Positions 37,546-50,500 are shown, counted from the first letter of the stretch. The stretch is DNA of 64,000 bases from Ramazzottius varieornatus (GCA_001949185.1 BDGG01000002.1:2866467-2930466), one strand, 5' to 3'. Notes: generated from the sequence alone by a model not told the origin. Translations and numbers: made by a program.

Positions 37546-38770
37546 TTATTTTACCTGAGTTCGCAAGTGCGGGACGGTAGCGATGAACACCAATGGTTCT
37601 AGACAGGTGGCGACCTCTAGCCAGACACACAAGTTTACGTATGCTTTGTTAACGAAGAAAGGATTCGGGTGTACGAAGACTTCGCTGACAGCATACGTCA
37701 CGCTTGGTGTCCAGAAGAATGTGGCAGAAAAAGCCACCGACGTCAAAACGAGAAAACTGTTCGAGAAAATGGGCTTCCGGCGCTTAGAGCGACTGGGTAG
37801 TGCTTGGCTGGAATATCTTGGCGGCGGATCGCCTGCAGGGTGGTCCTGGTGAAGGCTTACTTCGAGTTGTGAGCTCGAGGATCCTGCAATACAAATTCCA
37901 TGCCACATGGATAATTTGAACAAAGGGGACTGTTTCAAAATTCACTGTACTCGTACTGTATTCCACAGTATCATTAAGCTTCTCTTAGTCTTGACTATTG
38001 ATGAACACATGTTAGGGACTGACTAACTTCGAGTCGTATTCACTCATAGAAGGCCGTTTTCGATTGCTTGGGATTGGACTGTCCTTTGCTGTCCGCCGGT
38101 TTTTATTGGCAGTCAGCGAAGCTCCGACTCGTTTCTTAGCCCGGTCCCTGCTGTACAAGATGGGGTATATTCCGATAACGTAACTGTCGCCAGGACAAAC
38201 AACATCAGGATGACTGTAGAGAATAAGTACTGATCGACAGTCTGAATTCGGCAAAGAAGGAGAGATTCTTGCAGGAGAGCTTCTTGTCAAAATAGCCCAT
38301 GGTAAAATTATAGCCCAGCTCCCAATCCGTAGCGAACAGAAGAGAACGATCGTGACCGCACGGCTATTGGGGATTCGGTAGTGATGGGGGAACAGCAAGG
38401 CCTATGTCCGGTTGACGCTGATGAGGAAGTGCGCGTTACTGGCAACGGCAAGTCAGTAGAAGAACATGAAGGATACATCCGTACAGCCCCGAATGCTGAG
38501 AGGCCAGTAGCCGTAGTACGCTTGGATGACGACAAAGGTTTGGTACGTAGAAAGTAGCAGTTCCGAGGCAAGGGTACTGATGCGGTGATAGTTGAATGGT
38601 GTTCGGAGAGCCGGCAGAGTGGCGAAAGGCAAAAGAGAGACCGCGGTGCCGAAGAAAGTAATCAGCGCTTGGATGGAACTTATCACCACGTGGGCAGTTC
38701 TTGATTCAAAGAGTGAAGCGTTGATTGATACATCTGATACGAGCAAGTAGTTGAGTGAACGATTCCGCAT
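37546..38770 (-). pseudogene. GPCR relic C (all seven TM regions, broken)
   Basis: It starts at an ATG (38770) with TM1-TM2 (HVVISSIQALITFFGTAVS, STLASELLLSTYQTFVV). The frame then continues through FMFFY, a TGA, LAVASNAHFLISVNRT, a TAG and ALLFPHHYR, so the region around the DRY-equivalent (VNR) holds two stops. TM4-TM5 (IILPWAILT...VIGIYPIL) needs several frame changes to align with relic B. TM6-TM7 (FSNSFLVLTSVAFSATFFW, LCVWLEVATCLEPLVFIATV) is open and ends at a good donor. The family is rhodopsin-like but I cannot place it. Confidence 0.75.
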
Positions 38771-39471
38771 GATTGGTGGGAATCTAGAACTCGCTCATAT
38801 ACTTCGAATAAAGCGGTTTCCGGTAGGCCGTACAATTTGTAAAACGGGGTGTGAAGTCTAGTTCGTTTCCCTTTTCCACGACAGCGTGTTTAGATGGAAG
38901 TTCCGCATGTACGTGGGAGATTGGACTACATACTGTACGTCCATAAAACAAGTTGGTAAGCATAATAAGCATCCGTACGCAGCCTCATAATATTTTTATA
39001 ATACATTTGAATTATCGGGATGAGCAAGCGTCAGGTGACTGCTTTGAAGAAAGACTGAAACATGCAACAGTTAAATCCGTCTAATTTTGTCGGAAGGCCG
39101 ACTGCGTACCATTGTCGCTGAATGCTCGGCCAGCACCCGAATGTTTCGGTTTCCCTGAGTATCCATTGGACAAGCTCTCTGCACACTTGATAGTGTTTCT
39201 GAATACCCAAAGGAACAGGAAGTAGTCCTCTTGACACGCAACGGGACAAGCCTAAAAGCACTCAGATCCTGCTGACTACACAATAATGGAGGATTTGCTG
39301 GGTAAACAAACGTTAGCCTGTGCGGCAAGGCTCAGGGTGTCGAATTCACCCACCGTCTAATCGACTGACCTTTGTTCACCAAGAACAATAACAAGAAGAG
39401 AGGAAACATCGCTCATATTTCGGTTAGCGGGAACTTTGGGCGCTTTCGACGATGCGCAGTGGCGTAAAACG
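38771..39471. other. No gene seen
   Basis: Spacer between the GPCR relics and the dermatopontin-like array. Only short frames, with no element recognised. Confidence 0.4.
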
Positions 39472-41027
39472 TTACAATGCATGTAGGGGAGTCTTAAAGT
39501 TCAGAGTACCGCCTCGAGCCTGCTCCATCCTCCTATGCTGCTCTGCCGCTTTCAGCATCGCAAAGTTCTCCTCAGCGCCTTCGTTCCCGAGTTCCCTCTC
39601 CGCAAGGACACTGTGCCGTCCGGTGTGGATGGCGGTCTTCTCGACAACCGACCGTTTCCCACGGTACTGATGAGCGTAGTCTTTAGGGACCTGAGACGGT
39701 ACATCGTTGAAGCGTTGTTGGGACGACAACGAGCTCAGTGCGCCGTTGGGCGTCTGGACGATAGGGGGCGCATGGGCGACTACAGCTCCATAGCCGACAC
39801 GGCAACATTGCACCCATTCTACTCTCCATTCACCGTGAATAGGACTCTTCTTCTTGGAAATACCCGTGTAGACGTATCCAGTGGCGCACATCATCAGGTA
39901 GAATTGGGCGTCGTAGTATTCCCAGTACTAGGAGAAGAGGCTCAACTTTTCTGCACATCGTCAACATACAGTACTTCAGGGAATTTGGACATGATGACAT
40001 TGGCGCCTTTATAATTCGCACCTGGTCGTGAGTTTGCCGGTAGTAACATGAGACGTAGTCGACATAGTATCCTACGTAAAAATGGTGTAAAGACAGCCTG
40101 ACCGAGGTGGCTATGTAGACTCCCTAACCTGGTGGCGTCTTGCAGCACTTGTAAAAGTTGTCATCGTCGATTCTTGCGCGATAGACCCAGAATGCGGCAT
40201 CATCGTCCCATAATGCTGTAGAGTCAACATACTCAGTACATCATAGTCGGTGTAAATAGTAATGAGTTGAAGTACATCAAGACTTTTAGGGTTTTCATAC
40301 CGGTCATGAAGCTATTACTGGTGACGGTGTGGTTTCCGGGATCGTAGCAGAAGAACTGATTCTTGTAATTTCGCACGTGACATCTGCAAATTTCATACAT
40401 ATTAACAGCTAAGCATGCTGTCGTTGGATCTATTGGGATAATTTCTGACGCCGGCGGACTTACAGTGGGTAGTATGGGTACACGCCGGTGTAGGATGGTT
40501 TATATGGAAAAAGGAACTTGCACCAAACACTTGCAATCGACTGCAAGGAGAACAAAAAACCGTAGAAAATGGCCGCACCGAAGAGGGGAATTCCCAAACT
40601 GAAGACTGTAACCGTACCCCGAAATCAAAGACCATGTCCCTGCAAGAAGAATGTTCGTGTCGCAGTTGGATGTCAAAGTTAGTGCAGGATGTATTGCGTT
40701 TTCGTGACATACTGAATAGAAATCATGGCTTCTCCATCCAAGCACTCCACCTGCCACTTCGCACCAGGTGTGTTGGGTCCGCCATTAGCGTGTGAGGTAC
40801 TTATGACCGTATCTCCCTGAAGTTGGTAAAGTCCATTACACGAAGTAACTCAATGTCACCAACAGGAAAGCGCAAAACTTTCTAGGAAAATAACTTACCG
40901 TACCGTAACTTCTGTAGGTCCCATAGTAGAAAGGTGTGCTGGTGACTTTCGAAACCCAGATCAAAAATATTCCTAGCTTGGTCCATACCTCCGGAAAATT
41001 CAAACCGGCGATGGTCAAAATAATCAT
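39472..41027 (-). CDS. Dermatopontin-like secreted protein, paralogue 1
   Basis: Eight exons: 41027-40899, 40816-40713, 40639-40618, 40540-40464, 40383-40301, 40215-40129, 40071-40022, 39927-39472, giving 335 residues with consistent phases. The start (ATG at 41027) leads a hydrophobic N-terminus that I take as a signal peptide. Repeated aromatic-Cys motifs follow: KWQVECLDGEAM, SVWCKFLFPYKP, NQFFCYDPGNH, YKCCKTPPGYYVDYVSCYY, CATGYVYTG and EWVQCCRVGYG. C..G.V.G...(R)W.x.C units with CC pairs are the layout of dermatopontin, an extracellular-matrix protein. The family call is moderately sure, the secretion call more so. The tail (about 110 residues) is hydrophilic, Gln/Glu/Arg-rich and unique to this copy. 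Exon 3 is a 22-bp microexon. Confidence 0.75.
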
Positions 41028-41514
41028 CTTGATTGATTGGGAGAATCTCATGTACTGCACCAACGCATCAGACTTGGGTCTGCTGCAGGTCGACCTACAC
41101 CTTCAACTGCTTGTGCGCCATCAGCACTCGATCGAAAAAATGAGGCGGAAGAGTATTCGCCGACTCGTTAAATGCGCTGCGGGCGAAGCGATTCTTCGAG
41201 ATTCAGAATATTGCCTGATACCCCAAGGGATCCACGTTTATTCACACTCCGGGCTATGTGTCCGCCAAAGCGCGTACCACTTACGATGAGATATCCGTCA
41301 TCTGTAAAAAGGTCATTGGGTCAATGCCATCAGCCCGAATAGTTTCATTAATGGGCGTATGACATTGGAGACCACCATCAGATCTGCTGATGGGAGGTAG
41401 ATCGGTAATCTATTACAGAAACCTAAGCTAAAGTTCAACAACTTCAACGAACAATGAGTTCCACCAGTAAACGGCAGAAACCGACACGAAAAAAACAGCA
41501 AGGGGGAACGGAAG

Positions 41515-43154
41515 CTAGGTTTTCACCGTTGGCTTCTGTGGATTTATCGCCAGACCATCCAAATTTTTGAAAATTCCCTTCAAGTCTGCAGGTGTTCTCG
41601 CCTTTCCTGACACCCCGTCGAACGGTCCTCCAAGACCCGCTGTCGGGGAAGCCTGCGTGACGTTGGTATACGGTGCCGGCGAGTATCCACTGTCCGCGTA
41701 AGCCTGATTCGGCACTCCGCCACTGTAACTGCTCTGTATCGGTTCTTTACTGGAGCTATAGCTCGATGCAACAGGAGGGGGACGAGGTAGCGCAATACGC
41801 ACTGCTAACAGCTTTTCGCGCGGGCCGAAACCTAGGCGGCAGCACTGTATCCTGAAATGTCAGCTTTAGTCAACGTACGGCTAATTTTTCAGGGCGACGC
41901 TTTTGATACCATTCGATGTGGTACTCTTGGGTTACGGGATGTGCTTTTTTCGCCAGGCCTGTCATCACGTAACCGGTGGCGCAGTAAACCAGGAAGTAAC
42001 CCCCGGAGAGTTGGATTGGAGAGTCATAGTATTCCCAAAATCTGCAAATTTATACCGCGCTGACAGAGTGAGCATATGCATGGTACAATCAGTAAATTGA
42101 GATTTGGCGGGAAGACTTACTGGTCGTGGGTCGGCATGTAGTAGCATGAACTGTAATCGATGTAGTATCCTGTATAACGACAATGTGGAAATAACTCAAC
42201 CAATGGGGCTGCGTAGGTAATCTGACCTGTCGGGGCTTTGCAGCACTTGTAGGGTGCGCTGTCGTCCACGAAGGGACGGTAAAGGTTGAAGGAGAATTCA
42301 TTATCAAAAAAAGCTGAAAAGCAGAACCAACTCAAAAAGGTTATGGAAATCTTCATCACCTTCCATTTCTGTGAAGCGTGGTCGTACATATGTAGAAAAA
42401 TGTGTGAACTGAGTCTGAAGTCAATCTGATGCTCAGTGTCGCACTGGGTTTTGAGCTAACCTGTGATGAATGAGTCGACGGCAGCGTCGTGAAACCTGGG
42501 TGTGTAGCAGAAGAATTGCGTGGTGAAATTTTTGGTGAAGCAACTGAAAGAAAAATCGTTGGATGGAACGTAACCAAGCCGACGTGCAGAACAGAGCATC
42601 CAACTATACTTTGGATAGAAAGGATAGATCCCGTTCGTCGGAGGTTTATATGGCATCATGAACTTGCACCAAACCGAACCAATCGACTATCAGGAAGGAG
42701 AAAGTGAGTAAGATGAACAGAGCGGTCGCATTGGCGATCGAACATATTGGCGATCGAATTTTCAGCTTACAGTAAAGTCGTTGAAAGCATCCCTGCAAAG
42801 TAAAAACATTAAAACACTAGGGAAGCCAGTAATTCATTTGACTGGCCGATATCAACAAGTTAAAGGATGTTAAAAGCTTACAAGATACCGATGACAGCCT
42901 CTCCGTCCAAACATTCAACGTTCCACTTTCGGTTGGCAGCTTCCGGTCCCGGTCCTCCATGAGCTTGCAAAGTAGCGATTATATTATCTCCCTACAAACA
43001 TGGTCTGAAGACCCTATCCACACAAGATCCCGTCAAGGTGTCTTACCGATCCGAAGACTGTGTATGAGCGATAGTATCCAGGAGTGCACTTCGCTAAAGT
43101 TGCCCAGAGTAGAATCGACACTAGTGACGTCACAAGCAATACTCTTAGTTCCAT
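41515..43154 (-). CDS. Dermatopontin-like secreted protein, paralogue 2
   Basis: Nine exons: 43154-43047, 42991-42882, 42792-42771, 42686-42610, 42543-42461, 42313-42227, 42169-42121, 42041-41910, 41851-41515, giving 334 residues. A clear signal peptide follows the ATG (RVLLVTSLVSILLWATLA). Core motifs parallel the other copies: RKWNVECLDGEAVIG, SVWCKFMMPYKPP, TTQFFCYTPRFH, YKCCKAPTGYYIDYSSCYY, FLVYCATGYVMTGLAKK and WIQCCRLGFG. The C-terminal tail is Ser/Pro/Tyr-rich (SSYSSSKEPIQSSYSGG). Exons of 22, 77, 83 and 87 bp are shared in length with paralogue 1. It is the most finely split copy at the 3' end, where the last core segment is on its own exon ending at EW/IQCC. Confidence 0.78.
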
Positions 43155-43384
43155 AATAAATAAAAGATCTCGGCTGCCGTACAATGCCTAAACGCTCGTT
43201 GGAAAAAGTACTTTGAGAAGAGCAATGTCGCCTATTGCTTGCCTGAAGGCACTCTTCGGTCGCATCTTTTTCGCTTTGAGCGATCAAATCAATCAAGATT
43301 ACATGCTACTTCCGTGTGTGAATATCTTGTTCAGCATCAGCCATAACAAACATGTCATTCGAACGTTTTCTATTCAACCACTTT

Positions 43385-44849
43385 TTAGGGTATTGAGTTA
43401 ATTTCGATCGGACGATACACAGCAGTAGAAGCAGAGCCGCTTTTCTCAATGGGCCTAAAAAAATTATTAACTTGAGAAACAACTCGACTATACATTGAAT
43501 TCACATCAGGATCCAGATCGACCGTGCTGTTAAGTTTCACAGGACTCATTCCCACACCATGCAAATCTTTATTGGTATACACATATCCATCTTCATGGTC
43601 GTCCACGGCGTATCTCGCCTTGTCCGGGTCCTCCGCGAACCTCGAATACGACATCGCGCCCTTAGGTCTTGGCCGGTCGTAGTTATAGGCTCTGATGTTC
43701 TGATAACTGTTGGTGGAGCTTGCGTAGGTTGAATTATAAGCCACACTGCCGTTATAAGGCGGAGGTTGGAGAGGAATGATGCCGAAGCCCACTCGGCAAC
43801 ACTGGATCCAATCCATGTGGGAGTCGGGCTTTTTGTAAGGGTTGATACGCTTGGTGATGCCTGTCATGACGTACCCGGTGGCGCAGAAGATCAGAAAGTA
43901 GTTGGGCGTGTCGTAGTACTCCCAGAAGACGTCGCGGGTGGGTTGGTAGTAGCAGGCCGTGTAGTCCAGGTAATATCCATGGGGTGTTTTACAGCATTTG
44001 TATGGAGCAACATTGTCGGCAATGAGTCGACTGATGATGAAGTTCCATTGTTTGCCCCAAACACCTTTACGAGATAAGACTGGAAAAGCCTGCAGAGTTA
44101 AAACAAGGAAGGCTGGATAGTGTCGTACCGGTTATGAAAGTGTTGACGGTCCTTTGGTGCGCTTGTGGAGTGTAGCAGAAAAACTGGGTTGTCATGTTCC
44201 GTACGTGGCAGCTGCAAGATGTTCGAGGTTACATGCAACGAGACCAGAAAGTGTACGAACTGAGAACATTTATTGATAGCCATTTTTCTACAATATTTTC
44301 ACCGACCTGGGGTAGTATGGATACGCTCCTTGGGCTGGCGGTTTGTAAGGGAACATGAATTTGCACCAGACATACCATATCCTCTGCAGAAGAGGACTTA
44401 AAAAGGTTGGTTTCTTTGACATGCGACTGAGTCAGACGACAGTTGTCAGATTCGTACCGTGAAATCATCTGCGTTGTCCCTGTAAATGAATTAATTCCAG
44501 GTATAAGAGCCTGGATTTTATGATCATAATAAATATTGTGGACCTCACTTACAAAAGTCCGACCATTGCTTCTCCGTCTAAGCACTCTACGTTCCATTTC
44601 CGCCCTGCTAGCTGATTACCGAAGTGCATGTTCCATGTCTGGATGATGGTATCACCCTGAAGACCACGCGCTCGAACATTCGTCGAATATAATAGCTATT
44701 ACTTCCCATCGCGGATCTTAAGCTTGAGGGAGATTTACCGTTCCATAGAGTGTGTAGGCTTTGTAGTATCCGAACGTGGCCCAGACGCTTCCTACGCCCA
44801 AAGCACAAAATATACAAAGACTTGAAAGATAACGGAGATTTCCGGCCAT
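43385..44849 (-). CDS. Dermatopontin-like secreted protein, paralogue 3
   Basis: Six exons: 44849-44739, 44656-44553, 44479-44458, 44383-44307, 44211-44129, 44079-43385, giving 363 residues. The signal peptide is NLRYLSSLCIFCALGVGSVWA. Motifs: RKWNVECLDGEAMVG, YVWCKFMFPYKPPAQG, TTQFFCYTPQAH, YKCCKTPHGYYLDYTACYY, FLIFCATGYVMTGI and MDWIQCCRVGFG. The last three introns present in paralogue 2 are absent: one 695-bp exon carries everything from the YKCC block onward. The donor after YYPR (GTCGGT) is weak. The tail is long (about 140 residues), charged, Ser/Tyr-rich, with the PRPKGAMSYSRFAEDPDKARY segment unlike any other copy. Confidence 0.78.
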
Positions 44850-45430
44850 CAGGCCTAGGGCTGCGCGGGTACAAGAGGTGGAGCTTCAGCAGCCAGCTTC
44901 CGGTCGCAGTAAATTATTCACCGTTCTATAAGCCTTTTACATTGTAAAAAAACCAACATGCCAGGCAGAGAGTCTGCAAACAGCTCGGCGAAGCAATCAT
45001 CTAGCCGGTGGTTGATTTACCCCCGAAGGCAGATTCTGGTAGCTGAGCATGAGTATCGACAAAACAAAAGCCTGCTGGCGGTTAGATGTCTAGTTCGCCG
45101 ACCGAAGTAGCAAGAAAGCTCCCTGCATACCGGAAATTTTGTTCCTCTGAAGGAGGTTAGATAGCTGAAACCTCGGTCGTGAGGTTAAAAACTAGAACTT
45201 CTTTCGGTATGGAGCCAACGGCGAACCGCGCTAGCACGGAAAACTTGTCGGTTGTGTCTGTATTGCACAAGCTGGGGTAGTCATCAGCCTGTTTTCTTTA
45301 AATCTTTGTAACCATGCATATTTGTGCCCATTCTGGAGGTTCAATTCTTTCAGCACTTAAGAAAAAAAATATTCCATCGCAAAACTAATCGAAAGTAACA
45401 ACTTCAACAACAATCAATAACGAACTGCGT
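44850..45430. other. Spacer between paralogues 3 and 4
   Basis: No exon or element recognised. It should contain the promoter of paralogue 3. Confidence 0.4.
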
Positions 45431-47053
45431 CTACATGTTTTGAGAATGCGTGTCAAGTCCAGATGACGTTCTTAAGATATCTTGTTCTTGCTTCTTTTCA
45501 TCTTCCATGGATCTGTAGGAAGCTCCATATGATCCTGCTGTTTGGCCTGTGTGACCGGTGCCATAAGGTGTATCGTAGTTTGATCCACCGGCATATGACC
45601 CGGGAGTGGCTGGAGCGTAGTTGCTGCCTCCTGCGTACGGCGACGGTCCGGCGTCGTACTGATCCCCTCTTTGCCGCCCAATGTTCCCTGAACTATACTG
45701 TGACGCATAGGCTGCAGGTGGTCGGTTCGGGTAGCTGGCATTCGCATAATTGTGGTAGGAAAGACGGGCCATGGTTGAGTTTTTGTACTTGCTTGCTGAG
45801 AACATCGGTACTGCACCGAAGCCTATCCGGCAACAATGAATCCTATGCAACATGCATTGATATGATCAACCACCTTTGCAAAGTTAAAAGAAGAACCCGG
45901 CTACCATTCGATGTGGTAGTCCATGCTGAAAGGACTGATCTTCTTCGCAATACCGGTCATTGCATACCCCGATGCGCAGTAGATCAGCATGACGTTTGTC
46001 GCGTCATAGTATTCGCCTGCGCCACATGGCAAGAATTTTTTTCTGTACATGAAAAGGATTGAACATAGTTATGTGGATGATTTATACCGTATTGATCTCT
46101 GGTCGGCATGTAATAACAGGAGGCGTAGTCGACGTAGTACCCTATAATAAAAATGGTATAGCGACACCCTAACCCAATGTGACCGTGTAGACACCGTAAC
46201 CTCGCGGGGTTCGACAGCATTTGTATGCATTGATGTCATCGACAATTTTACGGTTGACGAAGAACTGCGACTCATCATCCCAGAAACCTAGCGAACAAAA
46301 GGTAGCGTTGGACGTAGCACCGGTGGTTATGAATTTGGACGAGAGGATCTACCGGTGACGAAAGAGTCGACCGAGTTATCATGGTACTTTGGACTGTAGC
46401 AGTAAAACTGAAACGTGTAGTTCTTCACAAAGCAGCTGCAAAGAGAACACGATGTATGCTACCGGCAGCGTTCCCAAGTTCAGCCCTCACGAAGACCTTA
46501 CTCGGGATAGTAAGGATACACCCCATTGGCAAATGGCTTATAGGGAAAAAGAAATTTGCACCAGACGTTGACAATCTTCTGGAAGTCGTCCACGAGGTCC
46601 CTGTGGAGTGCGACAGATTAGGATGGTGCGCAAACAAGACAGTGAGAAACAAAAGGATGCCGGTTTGCTATTGATATATCGCATCTGTACTTACCCGATT
46701 CCGATTACGGCTTCTCCTGCTCTACAACAACAGTGTTCGTCATCAGTAAATCATGTCAGCAAGCTACAGTAGATAGCGACGCAGTGCTCCAACTTACCGT
46801 CCAAGCATTCCACATTCCACCTTCTTTTTCCATGATTGAGTCCCCCATGGGCGTGAAATGTGTTTATTATCGTGTCACCCTGACAAACCAGAAACGAATT
46901 ACTTCAGGGACCATACCTTCGTTCTGGTACTCTTACTGTTCCAAATACGGTATACGTTCCATAGTATCGATTGGTCGTAAGGACGAGAGGAATAGCAATA
47001 ACGAAAATTCCAGTAGCAAAGACAAGAGCTGTCTTTAACTTCGGTGTTCCCAT
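45431..47053 (-). CDS. Dermatopontin-like secreted protein, paralogue 4
   Basis: Nine exons: 47053-46937, 46879-46798, 46716-46695, 46600-46502, 46435-46353, 46287-46201, 46141-46088, 46016-45905, 45842-45431, giving 355 residues. The N-terminus KTALVFATGIFVIAIPLVL is a signal peptide. Motifs: RRWNVECLDGEAVIG, NVWCKFLFPYKPF, FQFYCYSPKYH, YKCCRTPRGYYVDYASCYY, LIYCASGYAMTGIAKK and WIHCCRIGFG. It differs in gene structure: an extra intron splits LDG/EAV, while the 22-bp microexon of the other copies is fused to the next exon (22+77 = 99 bp). The C-terminal tail is low-complexity with GGSNY/YAGGSNYAP repeats. Confidence 0.78.
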
Positions 47054-47578
47054 CCCGCCGATTTGCCTATTGAGCTTTTTCCTTGAACAATAGGAATTTG
47101 ATAGCCATACCGGAATGAGCAGTAGGCGGATATAAAAGTGCTGTTCATCACGCCACGGGCCACGAAGAGCCTCAGCCACCGTCTTCAAGGCCACAGGCGA
47201 ACCTGAAGTTCAGCTTTCCGATTATGCTCGCTACACGATCGACGAACTGAGACGCGCAAAGACACGAACAACTTGTCTATCGCAGATCATCGGAAATTTA
47301 ACCGCCGCCATCGGAAGCGATCATACTGTGATGAGCCCCAATCAACAAAATAGCGAAAGAACTGGAGGACAATAATCTGAAACTGCCGGTTTGAAGATGT
47401 TTCGACATTTTTACCACGATGGACATCAGACGATATACAATACCGTCAATTCGCTGGCGTTCAACTTAGAAAAGTTGGTGGAAGATTTTGCACGAAGTAT
47501 AATTTGAGAAGTTCACGGACTGTAAGACCGGACAGCTAGAATAAAAGACACCAGAAACAGAACTACGGGCTCGATAAG
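47054..47578. other. Spacer between the dermatopontin-like array and GH3 gene
   Basis: No gene seen. Promoter side of paralogue 4 and 3' flank of the GH3-fold gene, both on the minus strand. Confidence 0.4.
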
Positions 47579-50500
47579 TTAGAGTATACTTTCGTTGATC
47601 AAGAACAGAACCATCTCTTTCTTAGACAAAATCCTGGGAATCTTAAGTTGGACAGCCGAAATGGGTGTGGTCTTCAGGATGAACTCGCGAAGGCGGTTGA
47701 ATGCTCCTTGTTTCAGTGGGAAGATGCGGCACATTTCGATGTTGGTTGACGTACGATGCTTTTGGTAACTTGGGTGCTTGGAACGCATCCAGTTATCGTA
47801 CTGCATAGAACAAAACAAGAGCCGGTAACGGGGTAACGTATCGGACTTAGTTTATCTGCTTCTGTAGAGGGCGTCGCGATGCAGTACCTTCTCGGTGAAT
47901 TCCAATACGATTTGTTTCAGTTCGCCTTCGTCCGTGATGCTCGTGCCAAATTCCACGAACAGGATGTGTCTCGCGCCGCTGTTGTTAACAGTATAGCCCG
48001 CGACGTCCAGCATGACGTTCTCGCAGCAGGTGTAGTCGACAACGCGTTCCAGCTTTGGTTCGAAGTCCCGGACCGCCTCCACCAAACCTTCGTAGATCAG
48101 GATTTCGGAAACTTTTTCTCCTCGAACACTCAAGTTTCCACCGGTCCTTAAAGATTGGGAAAGATGACGTTAAAGAACTTTGCTGCGCCACCGGAAAATC
48201 GCAGCATAGGTGGCGCCATCTTACCTTTGACGAAATTCAACGATGGGGACCTGGTTGTAAAAACTAACAACTCGAACAACATCCCCTATGAAAACATTTG
48301 AATCAACTGACCAAAACCAAACGGGCTTTTTCGGCGTTATTTTGCTTGTGTGCACTAGGTTTTTGAAGCTGCCTGATTTAGACGGAAGTAGCCGGCAACT
48401 CGCACTGGGGATCCAATACACCAAGCTTTGTGCCTTTTGCTACGATTTTTCGTACCCATTCTATATCTGTTCAAATTTACGCCGGTAGTGACCACGAGTT
48501 CGTACTCCTTTCCAAGTTGTACCTACAACAGTTCAGTGTTAGATTACGATCCCGTGACAAGTAGCCAATCAAGAACTGGTGGCGCCATCTCGGACGCCGG
48601 GTTCACTCCGTGAGATCACCTGATCCATCAAGACTGTTTGAGGTTCCGCTTCGTTTATCAGCTCTACGGGGACAAACTCATAGAAGTTAATGTGGGGCAA
48701 CAGTCCATAGCGAGGCACGGAGGAATGCGGCCAAAAGTTGAACCCGAAAAACCCTTCAGTGGCCGCGAAAACCATGGAGTAAATGATGATCTCTACAAAA
48801 CCAAACCACATCAATGACTGGCCCTCTCTCGAATTACGATTGGTTTCTCTGTAAAAGTAAACAGTAGTATACCTGGTCCTCTGATGTATTTCTTTCGCAA
48901 GTATTGATAATAGATAGCGAAAGGGCCGGTCGTGATGCACAGGACGAACTTCAGCTCGGGCCAGATTCTGTGGGCAATGTCGTCCATACCTGCAGAGACC
49001 TCCTTTAGTAATTTTAAGGGTGGTGCGTATTTTGGGCGTGGCGATTGATTGGACCGACCTTTCTCGAATTCTTCCTCAAGTTCGTCAGCACGCATTGGAT
49101 CAGGCTCCATCTGGTCTTCCAGCTTCTGCCGTATGTCTTGCGGGATGTCCAGGTTCTTGTTAAACTTGCCCATTCGGATGTCCTGAACCAGCGAAGGCCA
49201 TTCTTCTTCCATTCGTTTAAAGACGAAGTAAACGTTAGAGGCAAAAGTGCCGTCCATGGCACCCAGATCCCGATACTTCAGGGCAAACATCAGCTGAACG
49301 TAGGTCCCCACCGTCAAGTCGGCAATCTGGAAGGCGGTGCTGGGGCTGGTGAATATCTCACCCATCCTCTTCCACATCGGGTTCGATGTGATGGGCCCAA
49401 TGTCCACACCGGGAACCTTTGTTGGCTTCAGTACACCGGGGTGTGTGTAGTTCAGCTTGAACAACTGAAAGAAAGAAATGGTGTAAAAAGCTACCCTGCT
49501 TCCCTGTTCATCACGCGTTTCGGAGAGTGTCTGAATTATGATGGATTTCGTCGATAAAACTGAGCTACTTGACACCATCCACGTCAGTTCGACAATCCAA
49601 ACGAGGATCACTCTATTTCGGTCCCTGTCGATAGTTTTCCGGAAGGATATCAATTTTGGCCGGACTTTTGGGACGTGGGGAAATGTGTTGAACTAGATCT
49701 TAATCTCATCAAGTAACGCGCAGTGTCATTGTGATTCGCCTAGCGTGTGCGTTACTTGGGAAAACGGTCTAGTTTAATCCTTCGAACAAGTAGCTCCGTT
49801 TGAGAAAATAGAATCAAAATGCTGATTTACCGGTCGCAAGCGATGCGATTTTTCCCAGGGTAAGTAGCGTTCGGCGTTGAACGAAAACAGCCCATACAAT
49901 CCCAGATGTTGCTTCATCATCCATTTGGTGAAAGGGAGGACAGCTGGTACGCCGGTGGTTCCTGAGGTCGTGCCGAAGAATACTGGCTCGGATGCGGTAA
50001 GCACGTTCTTCTCCCCATTCTTCATACGTTCGATGTAGGGGGCGTAGTGGCTGAACTTTGTCAGTGGGTGCATTCGAGTGAAGTCCGACGAGTTGTTGAC
50101 ACTTGCCAGCTTGTGATCTTTGGAATAGTCAGTATCGGCATTTATCTTGAGGAAGTTCTGCAGCGTCTCCTCCTGCCACTTGCGCACGTCGAAGCTCTTC
50201 TTGTGGTAGTACCAACTGTAGTAGCAGCCGACAATATAGAACAATTTTGTCATGGCGTACTGTTTCAGCGCCACCTTCAGCTTCCAGTTAGGGTCCCATT
50301 TTCGAAGGAAGTCCACCGCGAAATACAACAGCGTCAGCAGGAAGCCCACTGAAAATGAATCAAACGATCCATAACGAAAATTACAGAAAACCTTTTGGAC
50401 CAATACAATAATTCGGACGTCCGCAGATGACTTGAACAGGACATCTTTTCCAAGTGGCGCAGGTTTCCATTCAATAATAACGAAAGCTTGCGCCACTTGA

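Noticed and set aside
45463-46062. 199-codon plus-strand open frame
   Set aside because: It runs antisense over three exons and two introns of dermatopontin-like paralogue 4 and has no domain.
49045-49557. 170-codon plus-strand open frame
   Set aside because: Antisense to the GH3 exon 49464-48873, which has clear family motifs.
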